12,432 nucleotides of DNA from CAZMGG01 sp964565715. GTDB lineage: Bacteria; Planctomycetota; UBA1135; UBA2386. Below the pieces are notes generated by a model, which saw only the letters and a list, made by a program, of their open reading frames with translations, did no database searches and was not told the DNA's origin. Below, in pieces: positions 4,885 through 10,652 of this stretch (position 1 is the first letter of the stretch; each line of letters opens with the position of its first letter). Position numbers and translations under genes: made by a program. Location: contig CAZMGG010000158.1 in NCBI GenBank assembly GCA_964565715.1, forward strand, positions 1 through 12,432. Direction: 5' to 3'.

Positions 4885-5886
4885 TCACAGGTCCACCAGC
4901 CCCAGCGCCGTGCGCCGTTCCTCAGCGTGCCGATCGAGGTAGGAGGACGCGGCCGAGAGCGTCGACCACTGGCCCAGCGCCATGAGCTGCGCCAGGCTGC
5001 CGCGCCGTGCGACTTCGGTCGCGGCGCTGTGCCGCAGGCCGTGCGGCCGGATCGTCGAGCGCACGCCAGCGCGGGGCGCCCACGACCGCAGCAGCCGGCG
5101 CACCGACTCGCCCCGCAACGGCTTGGGCTCGGCCTGGCGGCGGTCGAGCCGGTGGAACACCGGGCCCGGCTGGGTGCCGCGGACGGCCAACCACCGGGCG
5201 ATGGCCTCGGCGGTCCGCTGCGACACCAGCACCACGGACCGCTCGCGCCGGCCCTTCCGCCGCGGCCGAACCTGGGGCCCGTCGGGGTGCTGCAGGTCCA
5301 GGTCCTCGACCCGGAGCCCGACCGCCTCGGACCGGCGCAGGGCAGCGACGTAGAGCAGGCGCAGCAGGGCGGCGTCCCGCACGGCCTGCCGGTCGCCCGC
5401 GGCCGCCCGCTCGTCGATGGTGGCGAACAGGGCTTCGACCTGGTGCCGGCGCGGCCCGCTGCGGTCCTGCCGGCGCTCGTAGCGGGGCGCCACGGCCTCC
5501 AAGGCCCATCCGATCAGCCCGGCCCGCCGGCAAGCCTTCACGAGGGAGGCGATGCCGGTGGTGAGGCAGCAGACCGAGCCGGGCGCGAGGCCCTCCTGCA
5601 GCAGCTCGTCACGCCACCGGCAGACCATCTCCCGGGCTGGTCCGGGGCCGGCGGTCACCAGAAGGCGCATGGCGGCCTCAGGCGAGGGATCCGCGCTGGG
5701 CATCGCCCAGGCGGCGAAGCGGTGGATCGCGCGCCGGTAGCTGCGGCGGGCGCTGTCGGAGAGGCCCAGCAGCCAGCGCCGGATGATCTCCTCCGGCGTG
5801 GCGTCGATGGCCTCCTGTGCGGCCGCGGACAGGCCGACGAGGCGCAGCGGAGCGGGGTGCACCAGCACGGCGGGGAGGGCACTCAT
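4885..5886 (-). CDS. Tyrosine recombinase A (Cre/Xer type)
   Basis: Site-specific recombinase that cuts and rejoins DNA through a tyrosine-DNA intermediate. Residues 31-125 form the helical core-binding domain (LSDSARRSYRRAIHRFAAW). The catalytic domain follows with all six expected residues: R184 in AALRRSE, K211 in the beta-hairpin RRKGRRER, H282 and R285 in RPHGLRHSAAT, W307 in LGQW (Trp replacing the usual His, as in Cre) and nucleophile Y316 in SSYLD. At 333 aa it is Xer/Cre sized and has no arm-type domain. It ends a coupled operon and points toward the tRNA fragment 220 bases away. It looks intact and active. Whether it serves this attachment site, dimer resolution or inversion is not shown. 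Confidence 0.93.
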   Translation of the reverse strand: MSALPAVLVHPAPLRLVGLSAAAQEAIDATPEEIIRRWLLGLSDSARRSYRRAIHRFAAWAMPSADPSPEAAMRLLVTAGPGPAREMVCRWRDELLQEGLAPGSVCCLTTGIASLVKACRRAGLIGWALEAVAPRYERRQDRSGPRRHQVEALFATIDERAAAGDRQAVRDAALLRLLYVAALRRSEAVGLRVEDLDLQHPDGPQVRPRRKGRRERSVVLVSQRTAEAIARWLAVRGTQPGPVFHRLDRRQAEPKPLRGESVRRLLRSWAPRAGVRSTIRPHGLRHSAATEVARRGSLAQLMALGQWSTLSAASSYLDRHAEERRTALGLVDL

Positions 5887-6413
5887 GCGCGATGCTCCTG
5901 TGCGCCTCCGCGCCGCGAGACGCCGTAGGCCACAGCAACCAGGTGCTGCACAGCGTGCCGCGCGCCGAGGTCGTCGATCATGCAGAGCCGACCAAGGGCC
6001 ACGTCCGCCACGGCGCACGTGCTGGGGTGGTCGTGCCGCGCGGACCAGAACGCGGCATCCCTGGCGGCCCGGGTGATGTGGCGAGGGTCGCACGACTGGA
6101 TCGCTTCCATCACCAGGTCAAGACCCTCTGGCGTCAGGCAGTGGAACACGCCGGCCATGTAGGCGCGGCGCCGCACGTCCGGCGTGCACTGCTCGGCAAG
6201 GTGCCGGCAGATAATGTCCAGCCCGCCGGGGCCGAGCACTTCGCGCAGCACGTCGGGCCGCAGGTCGCCGAGCACGTCGAGCAGCGCCGGGAAGTCCTGC
6301 GGCGCCAGGGCCTGCAGGCGCTGCAGCGCGGCAGCACAGCGCCGGTCGTCGGCGGACAGGATGGCGAACACGTCGTTCGCGATGGGGGAAGGCATGGAAG
6401 CGGTGGCGGTCAT
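5883..6413 (-). CDS. Hypothetical 176-aa protein preceding an integrase
   Basis: Not recognised. An all-helical protein with repeated short helices (residues 25-75, then 78-110, RRRAYMAGVFHCLTPEGLDLV) and several Cys/His residues in the middle (IICRHLAEQC, CDPRHITRAARDAAFWSARHDH). The Cys/His residues are not spaced as a known zinc finger. The C-terminus is an Ala/Val-rich helix and a basic tail. It overlaps the integrase start by ATGA at 5883-5886, so the two proteins are probably made together. A partner in recombination is possible from position only. HEAT-like or other helical repeats are a structural alternative. Confidence 0.7.
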   Translation of the reverse strand: MTATASMPSPIANDVFAILSADDRRCAAALQRLQALAPQDFPALLDVLGDLRPDVLREVLGPGGLDIICRHLAEQCTPDVRRRAYMAGVFHCLTPEGLDLVMEAIQSCDPRHITRAARDAAFWSARHDHPSTCAVADVALGRLCMIDDLGARHAVQHLVAVAYGVSRRGGAQEHRA

Positions 6414-6847
6414 CGGTCGATCTCCAGGAAGGGGGAACGGGAACAGGGCGGCAAGTTGGTGGCGGCGAGGCTGCTGGCCCAGGCCAGGACCTCGGCGATC
6501 GCGTGCTGCGCGGCCTGCAACTCGGTCAGGGCCTCGCGGCGCTGCCCGAGTCGGGCCCGATCCGCGGCGGCCTGCAGGGCCGGGAGCTGCGCGGAGAACC
6601 GCTCGGCCATCTGCCGCAGCGTCGCGGCGCGAACCGCGGGGCTGCAGGTCGACCAGGCGGTATCCGATGCGCGTGGGTTGCTGGTGGTGAGGAGGCGCCC
6701 GCAGCGCAGCGCTTCCACGTCGGCGACCGCAGCCTCGAGGCTGTCGCGCAGCGGGCCATAGCGGCGCCGCTCGCGGCCGCCGACCGCGGCGAAGAAGCGC
6801 CCGCCGCTGGTGACGCGGACGCACGGCGTGCCGGTGGTGGCGCTCAT
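6410..6847 (-). CDS. Protein with AP2/arm-type-like N-terminal domain
   Basis: Residues 9-49 (CVRVTSGGRFFAAVGG, RERRRYGPLRDSLEAAVADV) follow a pattern of three short strands, a basic turn and then a helix. AP2-like and arm-type DNA-binding domains of phage integrases have this pattern (G-[KR]-[WF]-x-A-x-V ... Y-G-x-[FL]-x-[ST]-x-E-A-A). From residue 72 the protein is a long helical segment (AATLRQMAERFSAQLPAL, then REALTELQAAQHAIAEVLAW). A stand-alone DNA-binding accessory, for example a recombination directionality factor, would suit its place two genes before an integrase that lacks an arm domain. The domain call rests on pattern only. Both ends are coupled by ATGA. Confidence 0.6.
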   Translation of the reverse strand: MSATTGTPCVRVTSGGRFFAAVGGRERRRYGPLRDSLEAAVADVEALRCGRLLTTSNPRASDTAWSTCSPAVRAATLRQMAERFSAQLPALQAAADRARLGQRREALTELQAAQHAIAEVLAWASSLAATNLPPCSRSPFLEIDR

Positions 6848-7050
6848 GGGGTCGGCCTCCCTGTCGATGCCGGCCTGATGCCGGTGCGCCAGCGGGCGCG
6901 GATCTGCTCCAAGCGGTCGAGCACGTCCGCGATGCGCATGCGCGGGCCGCCGCCGCGCGGAAGGGCGCGGTGCAGGTCCGTCTGCAGGTGGTCCAGGTCC
7001 TGCAGCAGAGCCACCACGGCCGCCGGGTCGAAGCTGGGCGGGGCACTCAC
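6844..7050 (-). CDS. Hypothetical 68-aa helical protein
   Basis: Not recognised. Two amphipathic helices are apparent: FDPAAVVALLQDLDHLQTDL and MRIADVLDRLEQIRARWRTG, joined by a Gly-rich basic turn (PRGGGPR). The heptad-like spacing of Leu/Val suggests a helical hairpin that could oligomerise or bind a partner. The start is the GTG overlapping the stop of the 41-aa membrane protein; the stop overlaps the next ATG (ATGA). It is probably cytoplasmic, since no signal or membrane segment is seen. Confidence 0.65.
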   Translation of the reverse strand: MSAPPSFDPAAVVALLQDLDHLQTDLHRALPRGGGPRMRIADVLDRLEQIRARWRTGIRPASTGRPTP

Positions 7051-7172
7051 AGGAGCACCCCGACCACGATCCCGGCGCCGAAGGCCACCAGGATCAGGAG
7101 CACGAGAGCCAGCCACGGGCGCGGCTGGCGGATCGGCGGCATGCCGTCCAGCGGGCGGGCAACGCGGATCAT
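7047..7172 (-). CDS. Micro-membrane protein, 41 aa
   Basis: The sequence has a short basic, Pro-rich N-terminus (MIRVARPLDGMPPIRQPRPW) and one transmembrane helix from about residue 20 to the C-terminal residue (LALVLLILVAFGAGIVVGVL). It overlaps the 74-aa membrane protein upstream (ATGA at 7169-7172) and the 68-aa protein downstream (GTGA at 7047-7050). These two precise overlaps, together with a clean hydrophobic helix, are the reasons to believe such a small gene. Two adjacent single-helix proteins could work as a pair, as holin/antiholin proteins do. That is inference. Confidence 0.6.
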   Translation of the reverse strand: MIRVARPLDGMPPIRQPRPWLALVLLILVAFGAGIVVGVLL

Positions 7173-7393
7173 GCGCCCTCCAGCCAGCAGGCGACGTAGA
7201 CGGCGACGACGACGGCCGCCACGATCACGAGGATCAGGACGGTAGTCCCGGCATCCTCGATCTCGTCAGCGGTGCGGCCCTGGCCCCCACGAAGCCACGG
7301 CGGGCGGGCCTCAGGGACGGCGGACGCGGGGCGGCGGGAAGTGCCTGCGGCGCTGTTGCTTGCGCGCTGCCGGCCGGTTACGGAATTGGTCAC
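7169..7393 (-). CDS. Small tail-anchored membrane protein, 74 aa
   Basis: The last 30 residues hold one transmembrane helix (about residues 50-69, TVLILVIVAAVVVAVYVACW) ending four residues later in LEGA, so the protein is probably tail-anchored with its polar N-terminal half in the cytoplasm. Residues 1-45 are polar, rich in Arg/Ser/Ala/Pro and probably disordered. The GTG at 7393 is chosen because AGAGG lies five bases upstream. It is the first gene of a new minus-strand operon after the interruption and overlaps a 41-aa membrane protein by ATGA. Phage lysis (holin-like) or superinfection-exclusion proteins often look like this, but there is no diagnostic motif. Confidence 0.65.
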   Translation of the reverse strand: MTNSVTGRQRASNSAAGTSRRPASAVPEARPPWLRGGQGRTADEIEDAGTTVLILVIVAAVVVAVYVACWLEGA

Positions 7394-7423
7394 GGTAGCC
7401 TCTGCTTGCTCAGGGGTTGCCCA

Positions 7424-7457
7424 GGACCCCGGTAGCCTTGGCGGGCTGCCGGGGTCC
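7424..7457 (+). terminator. 14-bp stem-loop followed by GTCTTCTTC
   Basis: Arms at 7424-7437 and 7444-7457 pair over 14 positions around the loop TTGGCG. In plus-strand RNA the single non-Watson-Crick pair is G-U; in minus-strand RNA it would be an A-C mismatch. A pyrimidine-rich GTCTTCTTC follows on the plus strand. This fits a plus-strand terminator or the 3' end of a small RNA, although nothing obvious is transcribed into it from the left. On the minus strand it lies 31 bases upstream of the GTG of the 74-aa gene, where it could act as a leader hairpin. Confidence 0.5.
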
Positions 7458-7555
7458 GTCTTCTTCAAGGGCGGGAAGGAACGTTCGTCGCGGGATCGAA
7501 GCCCCCGCGCTGGCTCTGACGCGGAACCATATCGACAGGGCCGGCCGAGGTGCTG

Positions 7556-7584
7556 GGAAAATCCAGCGGCGGGGCGGGTTTTCC
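7556..7584 (+). other. 9-bp stem-loop (GGAAAATCC / GGGTTTTCC)
   Basis: GGAAAATCC (7556-7564) and GGGTTTTCC (7576-7584) pair over nine positions with an 11-base GC-rich loop. As in the nearby 7424-7457 hairpin, the odd pair is a U-G wobble on the plus strand and a C-A mismatch on the minus strand. It sits between that hairpin and the ParB-like fragment. Confidence 0.4.
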
Positions 7585-7594
7585 TGGTGGCGAT

Positions 7595-7614
7595 CAATTC
7601 GGCCGCGCGAATTG
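7595..7614. promoter_or_regulatory. Operator-like palindrome CAATTCG-6-CGAATTG
   Basis: Perfect 7-bp arms are separated by GCCGCG. The A/T-containing arms stand out in very GC-rich surroundings. It lies about 50 bases upstream of the ParB-like fragment and about 200 bases upstream of the minus-strand 74-aa gene. A binding site for the lost partition or regulatory protein is plausible but unproven. Confidence 0.4.
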
Positions 7615-7665
7615 AAGGCACTCGATCGCGTGCGACTTGGCCGAGGACCGAACGCGAGTCAGTCC

Positions 7666-7983
7666 GATGCGTGCGCCTGGGTGATCCGGAACCAACTCGG
7701 CCGCCGCAACCTGACCGACGCCATGCGGGTCAAGTTGGCGCTGATGCTCAAGCCGGCGCTGGCGGCGAAGGCGAAGGCGAAGCAGCGGGTCGCGGGCAAG
7801 GACAAGGTTCCGCAGAAATCTGCGGAAGCTACCGAGACTCGCCGCGAGATCGCCAAGGCCGCCGGCGTCAGCCACGACACGGTGGCGAAGGTCGAGACGG
7901 TGCTCCGCGACGGTGACGCCGAGACGAAGGACGCGATGCTCGCCGGCAAGGTGAGCATCAACAAGGCGGACATGCTCGCCGGC
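7666..7983 (+). pseudogene. Fragment of a ParB-like protein
   Basis: This is the only recognisable coding stretch on the plus strand. It translates as DACAWVIRNQLGRRNLTD, then a Lys/Ala-rich linker, then ETRREIAKAAGVSHDTVAKV and LAGKVSINKA. That series matches the middle of phage and plasmid ParB-like proteins: WVIxxQLGRRNLT, a helix-turn-helix (TRxEIAKAAGVSHDTVAKV) and SINKA. The upstream ParB nuclease-like domain is missing; bases 7417-7665 in the same frame are unlike it. There is no in-frame stop at the 3' end: the frame runs on antisense to the adhesin gene, so the true C-terminus is lost. I therefore call it a remnant truncated at both ends. A short internal start at 7723 cannot be excluded. 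Confidence 0.75.
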
Positions 7984-7987
7984 GCGG

Positions 7988-8230
7988 CTACACGAGCGGC
8001 GGGGACCCCAACGCCAGCGCCTCGAACCGCCGCGCCTCAACCGGGGTGGCCCGCAGCCAAGCCCCGCTCGCAATGTGCAGGCGCTTCGATGCGGGGCGGC
8101 TGTTGTCCTGCGCGCCAATGCGCCAGACCAGCCAGGCCCCGTCAGTGTGCCGGAGCCCGTGGTGCTGCCCGCGGTCGTCGAGAACGACGAGGGCACCATC
8201 TTCGCGCCGAAGGAACTTCCGCATCGTCAC
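7988..8230 (-). CDS. Hypothetical 80-aa protein after the adhesin
   Basis: Not recognised. The protein begins (M)TMRKFLRREDGALVVLDDRG and continues with a Trp-containing strand region (GAWLVWRIGAQ) and a basic, Ala/Leu-rich C-terminus. The start is taken as the GTG at 8230 that overlaps the adhesin stop (GTGA), as at other junctions; the ATG at 8224, giving 78 residues, is equally possible. It is the last gene before the operon is interrupted: its TAG stop at 7988-7990 abuts the end of the plus-strand ParB-like fragment. A small tail-fibre assembly or accessory role is possible from position only. Confidence 0.6.
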   Translation of the reverse strand: MTMRKFLRREDGALVVLDDRGQHHGLRHTDGAWLVWRIGAQDNSRPASKRLHIASGAWLRATPVEARRFEALALGSPPLV

Positions 8231-9300
8231 GCGGTGAAGCCGAGCGTCGTCCCGATCCAGGTGCCGACCCGAATGGTGTTGATGGTCATGCCCTGCAGCA
8301 GCCATACGCCGGGACCCGCAGAACCGCCGTTGCCGCCAGCGGGTGCGCTCGCGCCGGCGACACCTGGGGCGCCGCCAAAGGCGCCGAACGTGGCACCGGG
8401 TGCTTGGTTGCCGCCGGGGCCGCCAGCGCTCAGGGAGCCGGACAGGCCGGGATGACCGCCGGGGTAGCCGCCGGGCCCACCGCCGCCCGGCATGTAGCCG
8501 CCACCACCACCACCACCACCGCCACCACCACCGGCCGCACCATTGCCACCACCGCCGCCGCCGCCGCCAGCCTGGATCACGCCCACGTTCTCAATCGCAG
8601 TGTGGGCCCACAGCCGCAAGGCCGCGCCGCCGGCCTGACCATGACCGCCGAAGAACGCCCCAAACTGCCCGCCCTGGCCACCGTGACCGCCGCATCCGGT
8701 GATCGCCCCGCGGTTCAGGATGAGCACCGTGCTGCCCACAGGGAGAGGCCCCGTATCGAGCGCGGCCGACGGGTTGTGCGACGGAATGGAGCCGCGCGAT
8801 CCAATCACCACGCCAAACGGCACCGTCACCGTCAGGGCCACCGGGGAAACCCCGTCGTAGCCGCGGGAAAGCAGGATCCGGCGCAGGTTCACATCGAACG
8901 CGTGGTTCTCCAGCACGACCGAGAAGGGTCTGCGAGACACCGAAAGCGAGGGGCTGCTGCCGCTGACAGCCCCACTGGGCAGCGGAACCCATGTGCCGTT
9001 GGCGCTGTCCGCCGAGGACAACACGAAGTCGCCAGACTCCCCCGCGCCCAATGAGAGCAGGGGCGTAGAGCCGTCCTGCAGCACTACCTGCACGCTGTGG
9101 GTCCCGCTGGTGTTCCAGGCCGTGAACCTGTGGCCGAGCCGGAGCAGACGCATGTCTGCACGCGGCAGGATCAGCTTCCGGCCCGCACCCGTCGGCGCCA
9201 GGACCAGGAATCGCGGGCCGTCGAAGCGCACGCGAACGTCGCCGGTCATCGTGAGGATCTGCGACCCGCCGAAGTGCTGCGTGGCTGCGGGGCCGATCAC
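8227..9300 (-). CDS. Phage-type glycine-rich tail adhesin
   Basis: Predicted 357-aa tail fibre tip or receptor-binding protein. Residues 21-107 form a beta-rich domain (RFLVLAPTGAGRKLILP, LRLGHRFTAWNTSG, SLGAGESGDFVL, NGTWVPL) like those in phage minor tail proteins. Residues 156-200 (VTVPFGVVIGS, GPLPVGSTVLILNRGAI) lead into a glycine-rich region at 202-332, with runs of eight and twelve Gly around 245-268, ending in GVWLLQGMTI. This order is seen in tail-tip adhesins such as the C-terminal part of lambda gpJ-like proteins and T-even gp38, where Gly-rich motifs present receptor-contacting loops. The GTG at 9300, overlapping the previous stop, is preferred; an ATG at 9315 is possible. The role is strongly suggested, the exact family is not. 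Confidence 0.8.
   Translation of the reverse strand: MIGPAATQHFGGSQILTMTGDVRVRFDGPRFLVLAPTGAGRKLILPRADMRLLRLGHRFTAWNTSGTHSVQVVLQDGSTPLLSLGAGESGDFVLSSADSANGTWVPLPSGAVSGSSPSLSVSRRPFSVVLENHAFDVNLRRILLSRGYDGVSPVALTVTVPFGVVIGSRGSIPSHNPSAALDTGPLPVGSTVLILNRGAITGCGGHGGQGGQFGAFFGGHGQAGGAALRLWAHTAIENVGVIQAGGGGGGGGNGAAGGGGGGGGGGGGYMPGGGGPGGYPGGHPGLSGSLSAGGPGGNQAPGATFGAFGGAPGVAGASAPAGGNGGSAGPGVWLLQGMTINTIRVGTWIGTTLGFTA
8497..8573 (-). repeat. Trinucleotide GGT/GGC repeats in the adhesin gene
   Basis: On the plus strand this is runs of CCA/CAC-type triplets (8499-8533) and CCG/CCA triplets (8545-8569), coding for poly-glycine on the minus strand. Unit gain or loss would keep the reading frame and change only the length of the glycine loops. 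Confidence 0.85.
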
Positions 9301-9578
9301 TGGAACACCACCCATCGGCAGGTGCCGGCCGCCTCGTCGCGGGCCAGCAGGATGCGGGCCGCTCCACCAGAGGCGAGGGGGCCGACCACCAGGTTGCCGG
9401 CGTCGTCGTAGATGGTGGCCGTACCGGTGGCGCTGGTGTCGACGGTGAAAGCCCAGGTGTCGCCGTGCGGCAAATCGGGTGTCGGCACCGGCAGGAACAC
9501 CAGTAGGTGCCCAGTCGGCGCCAGCAGGTGGGCGCGGGAACTCGCGCTGGTGAGGGTCAGGGGATCGAGGTCGGTCAT
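9297..9578 (-). CDS. Small beta-rich protein upstream of the adhesin
   Basis: The 93-aa product is rich in beta-strand-forming residues: HLLVFLPVPTPDL, DTWAFTVDTSATGTATIYDD, GNLVVGPL and CRWVVFQ. This pattern suggests an Ig-like or jelly-roll-like fold, as seen in phage tail-associated and adhesin accessory proteins. There is no signal peptide. It lies immediately before the adhesin gene, overlapping it by a GTGA tetranucleotide, which fits a structural or chaperone partner. That role is inferred from position and composition only. The ATG overlaps the upstream stop (ATGA at 9575-9578), fixing the start. Confidence 0.7.
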   Translation of the reverse strand: MTDLDPLTLTSASSRAHLLAPTGHLLVFLPVPTPDLPHGDTWAFTVDTSATGTATIYDDAGNLVVGPLASGGAARILLARDEAAGTCRWVVFQ

Positions 9579-9793
9579 TGGGTTTCGTTCCTTTCCAAGT
9601 CGCACGCGAATCCGTCGGCGCCCAGGCCGGAGCCCATCTCGCGCGCGAGCAGGTCCCACAGCAGCGCCGCGGCCTGCTCGTCGCCGGCCAGCGCGCGAGC
9701 CGCGATTCCGCCCAAGACCTCCGCCAGCGTGTCGGGGCCAATCCTCTGCAGCACCGCCAGCCGCAGCTCGGCGGGAAGGCGTGGGGGCCTCAT
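9575..9793 (-). CDS. Hypothetical 72-aa protein
   Basis: Not recognised. A small helical protein starting MRPPRLPAELRLAVLQRIGP, with a central Ala/Leu-rich stretch (LAEVLGGIAARALAGDEQAAALLWDLLAREM, split here as one long helical region) and an acidic tail ending ERNETQ. The start is the ATG that overlaps the previous stop by four bases; the stop overlaps the next ATG in the same way. The size and the helical repeat-like pattern resemble small phage accessory proteins, but nothing diagnostic is present. Confidence 0.7.
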   Translation of the reverse strand: MRPPRLPAELRLAVLQRIGPDTLAEVLGGIAARALAGDEQAAALLWDLLAREMGSGLGADGFACDLERNETQ

Positions 9794-10143
9794 GTGGTCA
9801 CCTCGGGCGACAGGCCGGGCGGCACGGTGACACCAGCATCCCGGACCGCCGCCGGCAGGGCCACGCGCGCGGCCGCGCGGCTCGCGGGGTCGGCCATCAG
9901 GTCGAGCAGCGCGGCCAGGTGCATCAAGCTGTCCGGCGCATCGTGCGACTCTGCATAGCCGTCGATCCGCGAGCGGACGATGAAGCACACAACCCGCAGC
10001 GTCTCGCCGAATGCACGGGAGCTGTCGGGCGGGAGCGTGCCATCGGTGAAGAACTGCGTCACGGCGCGGCGCAGCGTGCCGGGGGCGACGGGAAGGGCTT
10101 CCAGCTCGCGCAGGCGAGCGTCATAGGAACGATGTCGACTCAC
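9790..10143 (-). CDS. Hypothetical 117-aa protein
   Basis: Not recognised. The protein is compact and mainly helical: a basic N-terminus (SRHRSYDARLRELEAL), a central segment (residues 35-58, containing FGETLRVVCFIVRSRIDGY) and an Ala-rich C-terminal helix. There is no obvious membrane helix or metal site. It is translationally coupled at both ends, overlapping the DUF5681-like gene upstream (ATGA at 10140-10143) and the 72-aa gene downstream (ATGA at 9790-9793). This makes it part of the same operon as the tail adhesin. Its start is fixed by the overlap. Confidence 0.75.
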   Translation of the reverse strand: MSRHRSYDARLRELEALPVAPGTLRRAVTQFFTDGTLPPDSSRAFGETLRVVCFIVRSRIDGYAESHDAPDSLMHLAALLDLMADPASRAAARVALPAAVRDAGVTVPPGLSPEVTT

Positions 10144-10625
10144 TGAAGCATGCTCCTGTCTTGGTCTGCTTCCAGCGCCGCCAGGCGCTGCTCAATCAAC
10201 TCCATGGCCGTGCGCTCATGCGCCCGGCTCACCATCTCGACCATCGCCAGCAACGATGCGGCGGTGGGGGCGTCGACGGCGCCGGCCGTGAGGCCGTGCA
10301 CCACCTTCCGCATCGCGTCCGCACAGCTCGAGGCTGTGCCCAAGTCGCCGAGCGCAATCGGCACGCCGGGCGCGCCGTCGGCGCCTTCTTCGATCGGGTC
10401 CGGGGCCTTGCCGGCCACGCGCTCGAACAGGAGGCGCGCCGCGGCCATGTCGCCAGCGGCGGCCATCTCGGCCACCTTGCGGATGGCGGCCTGCAGGTCC
10501 TGGTCCGTGATGGCCTCGCGCAACACCCGGGCCGCATGCGCTGCCCGGCGGCCCAGGCCGGAACCAGGTCCAGCAGGGCAGCCAGGCAGGAACCGGCCGC
10601 GGGTGTCTCGGTGCTCGGCGCTCAT
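10140..10625 (-). CDS. DUF5681-like protein
   Basis: The N-terminus (residues 8-27) reads TRGRFLPGCPAGPGSGLGRR, matching the pattern of basic and Gly/Pro residues (RFxPGxxGNPxGR) that opens DUF5681 proteins, although the Asn is replaced. A helical region follows, with REAITDQDLQAAIRK, then AAGDMAAARLLFERVAGKA at about residues 56-74, also typical of that family. DUF5681 genes are common in phage and prophage regions and have been compared with small terminase-like DNA-binding proteins; that role is only inferred here. The ATG at 10625 has GGAG eight bases upstream. The stop overlaps the next start (ATGA). The C-terminal third (residues 110-161) is helical with an ERTAMELIEQRLAAL segment. Confidence 0.75.
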   Translation of the reverse strand: MSAEHRDTRGRFLPGCPAGPGSGLGRRAAHAARVLREAITDQDLQAAIRKVAEMAAAGDMAAARLLFERVAGKAPDPIEEGADGAPGVPIALGDLGTASSCADAMRKVVHGLTAGAVDAPTAASLLAMVEMVSRAHERTAMELIEQRLAALEADQDRSMLQ

Positions 10626-10652
10626 CGGTGCATCTCCGGTGCGAAAACCGGG

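Noticed and set aside
4406..4888. A minus-strand 160-codon frame starting at a GTG that overlaps the recombinase A stop.
   Set aside because: It runs through the tRNA fragment and into the integrase B gene in another frame, and its Cys-rich translation (RRFDSCNAHHVTC) is the usual spurious reading of a T arm.
4021..5928. A 635-codon plus-strand frame across both recombinases.
   Set aside because: It is antisense to two recombinases with intact catalytic residues and has no recognisable domain.
7486..7530. A possible T-arm-like sequence (CTTCGATCCCGCG on the minus strand) as a second tRNA fragment.
   Set aside because: The stems do not pair and no acceptor or CCA follows.
8497..8573. A CRISPR-like or satellite array in the CCA/CCG repeats.
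   Set aside because: These are in-frame glycine codons of the adhesin, without spacers or a regular repeat length.
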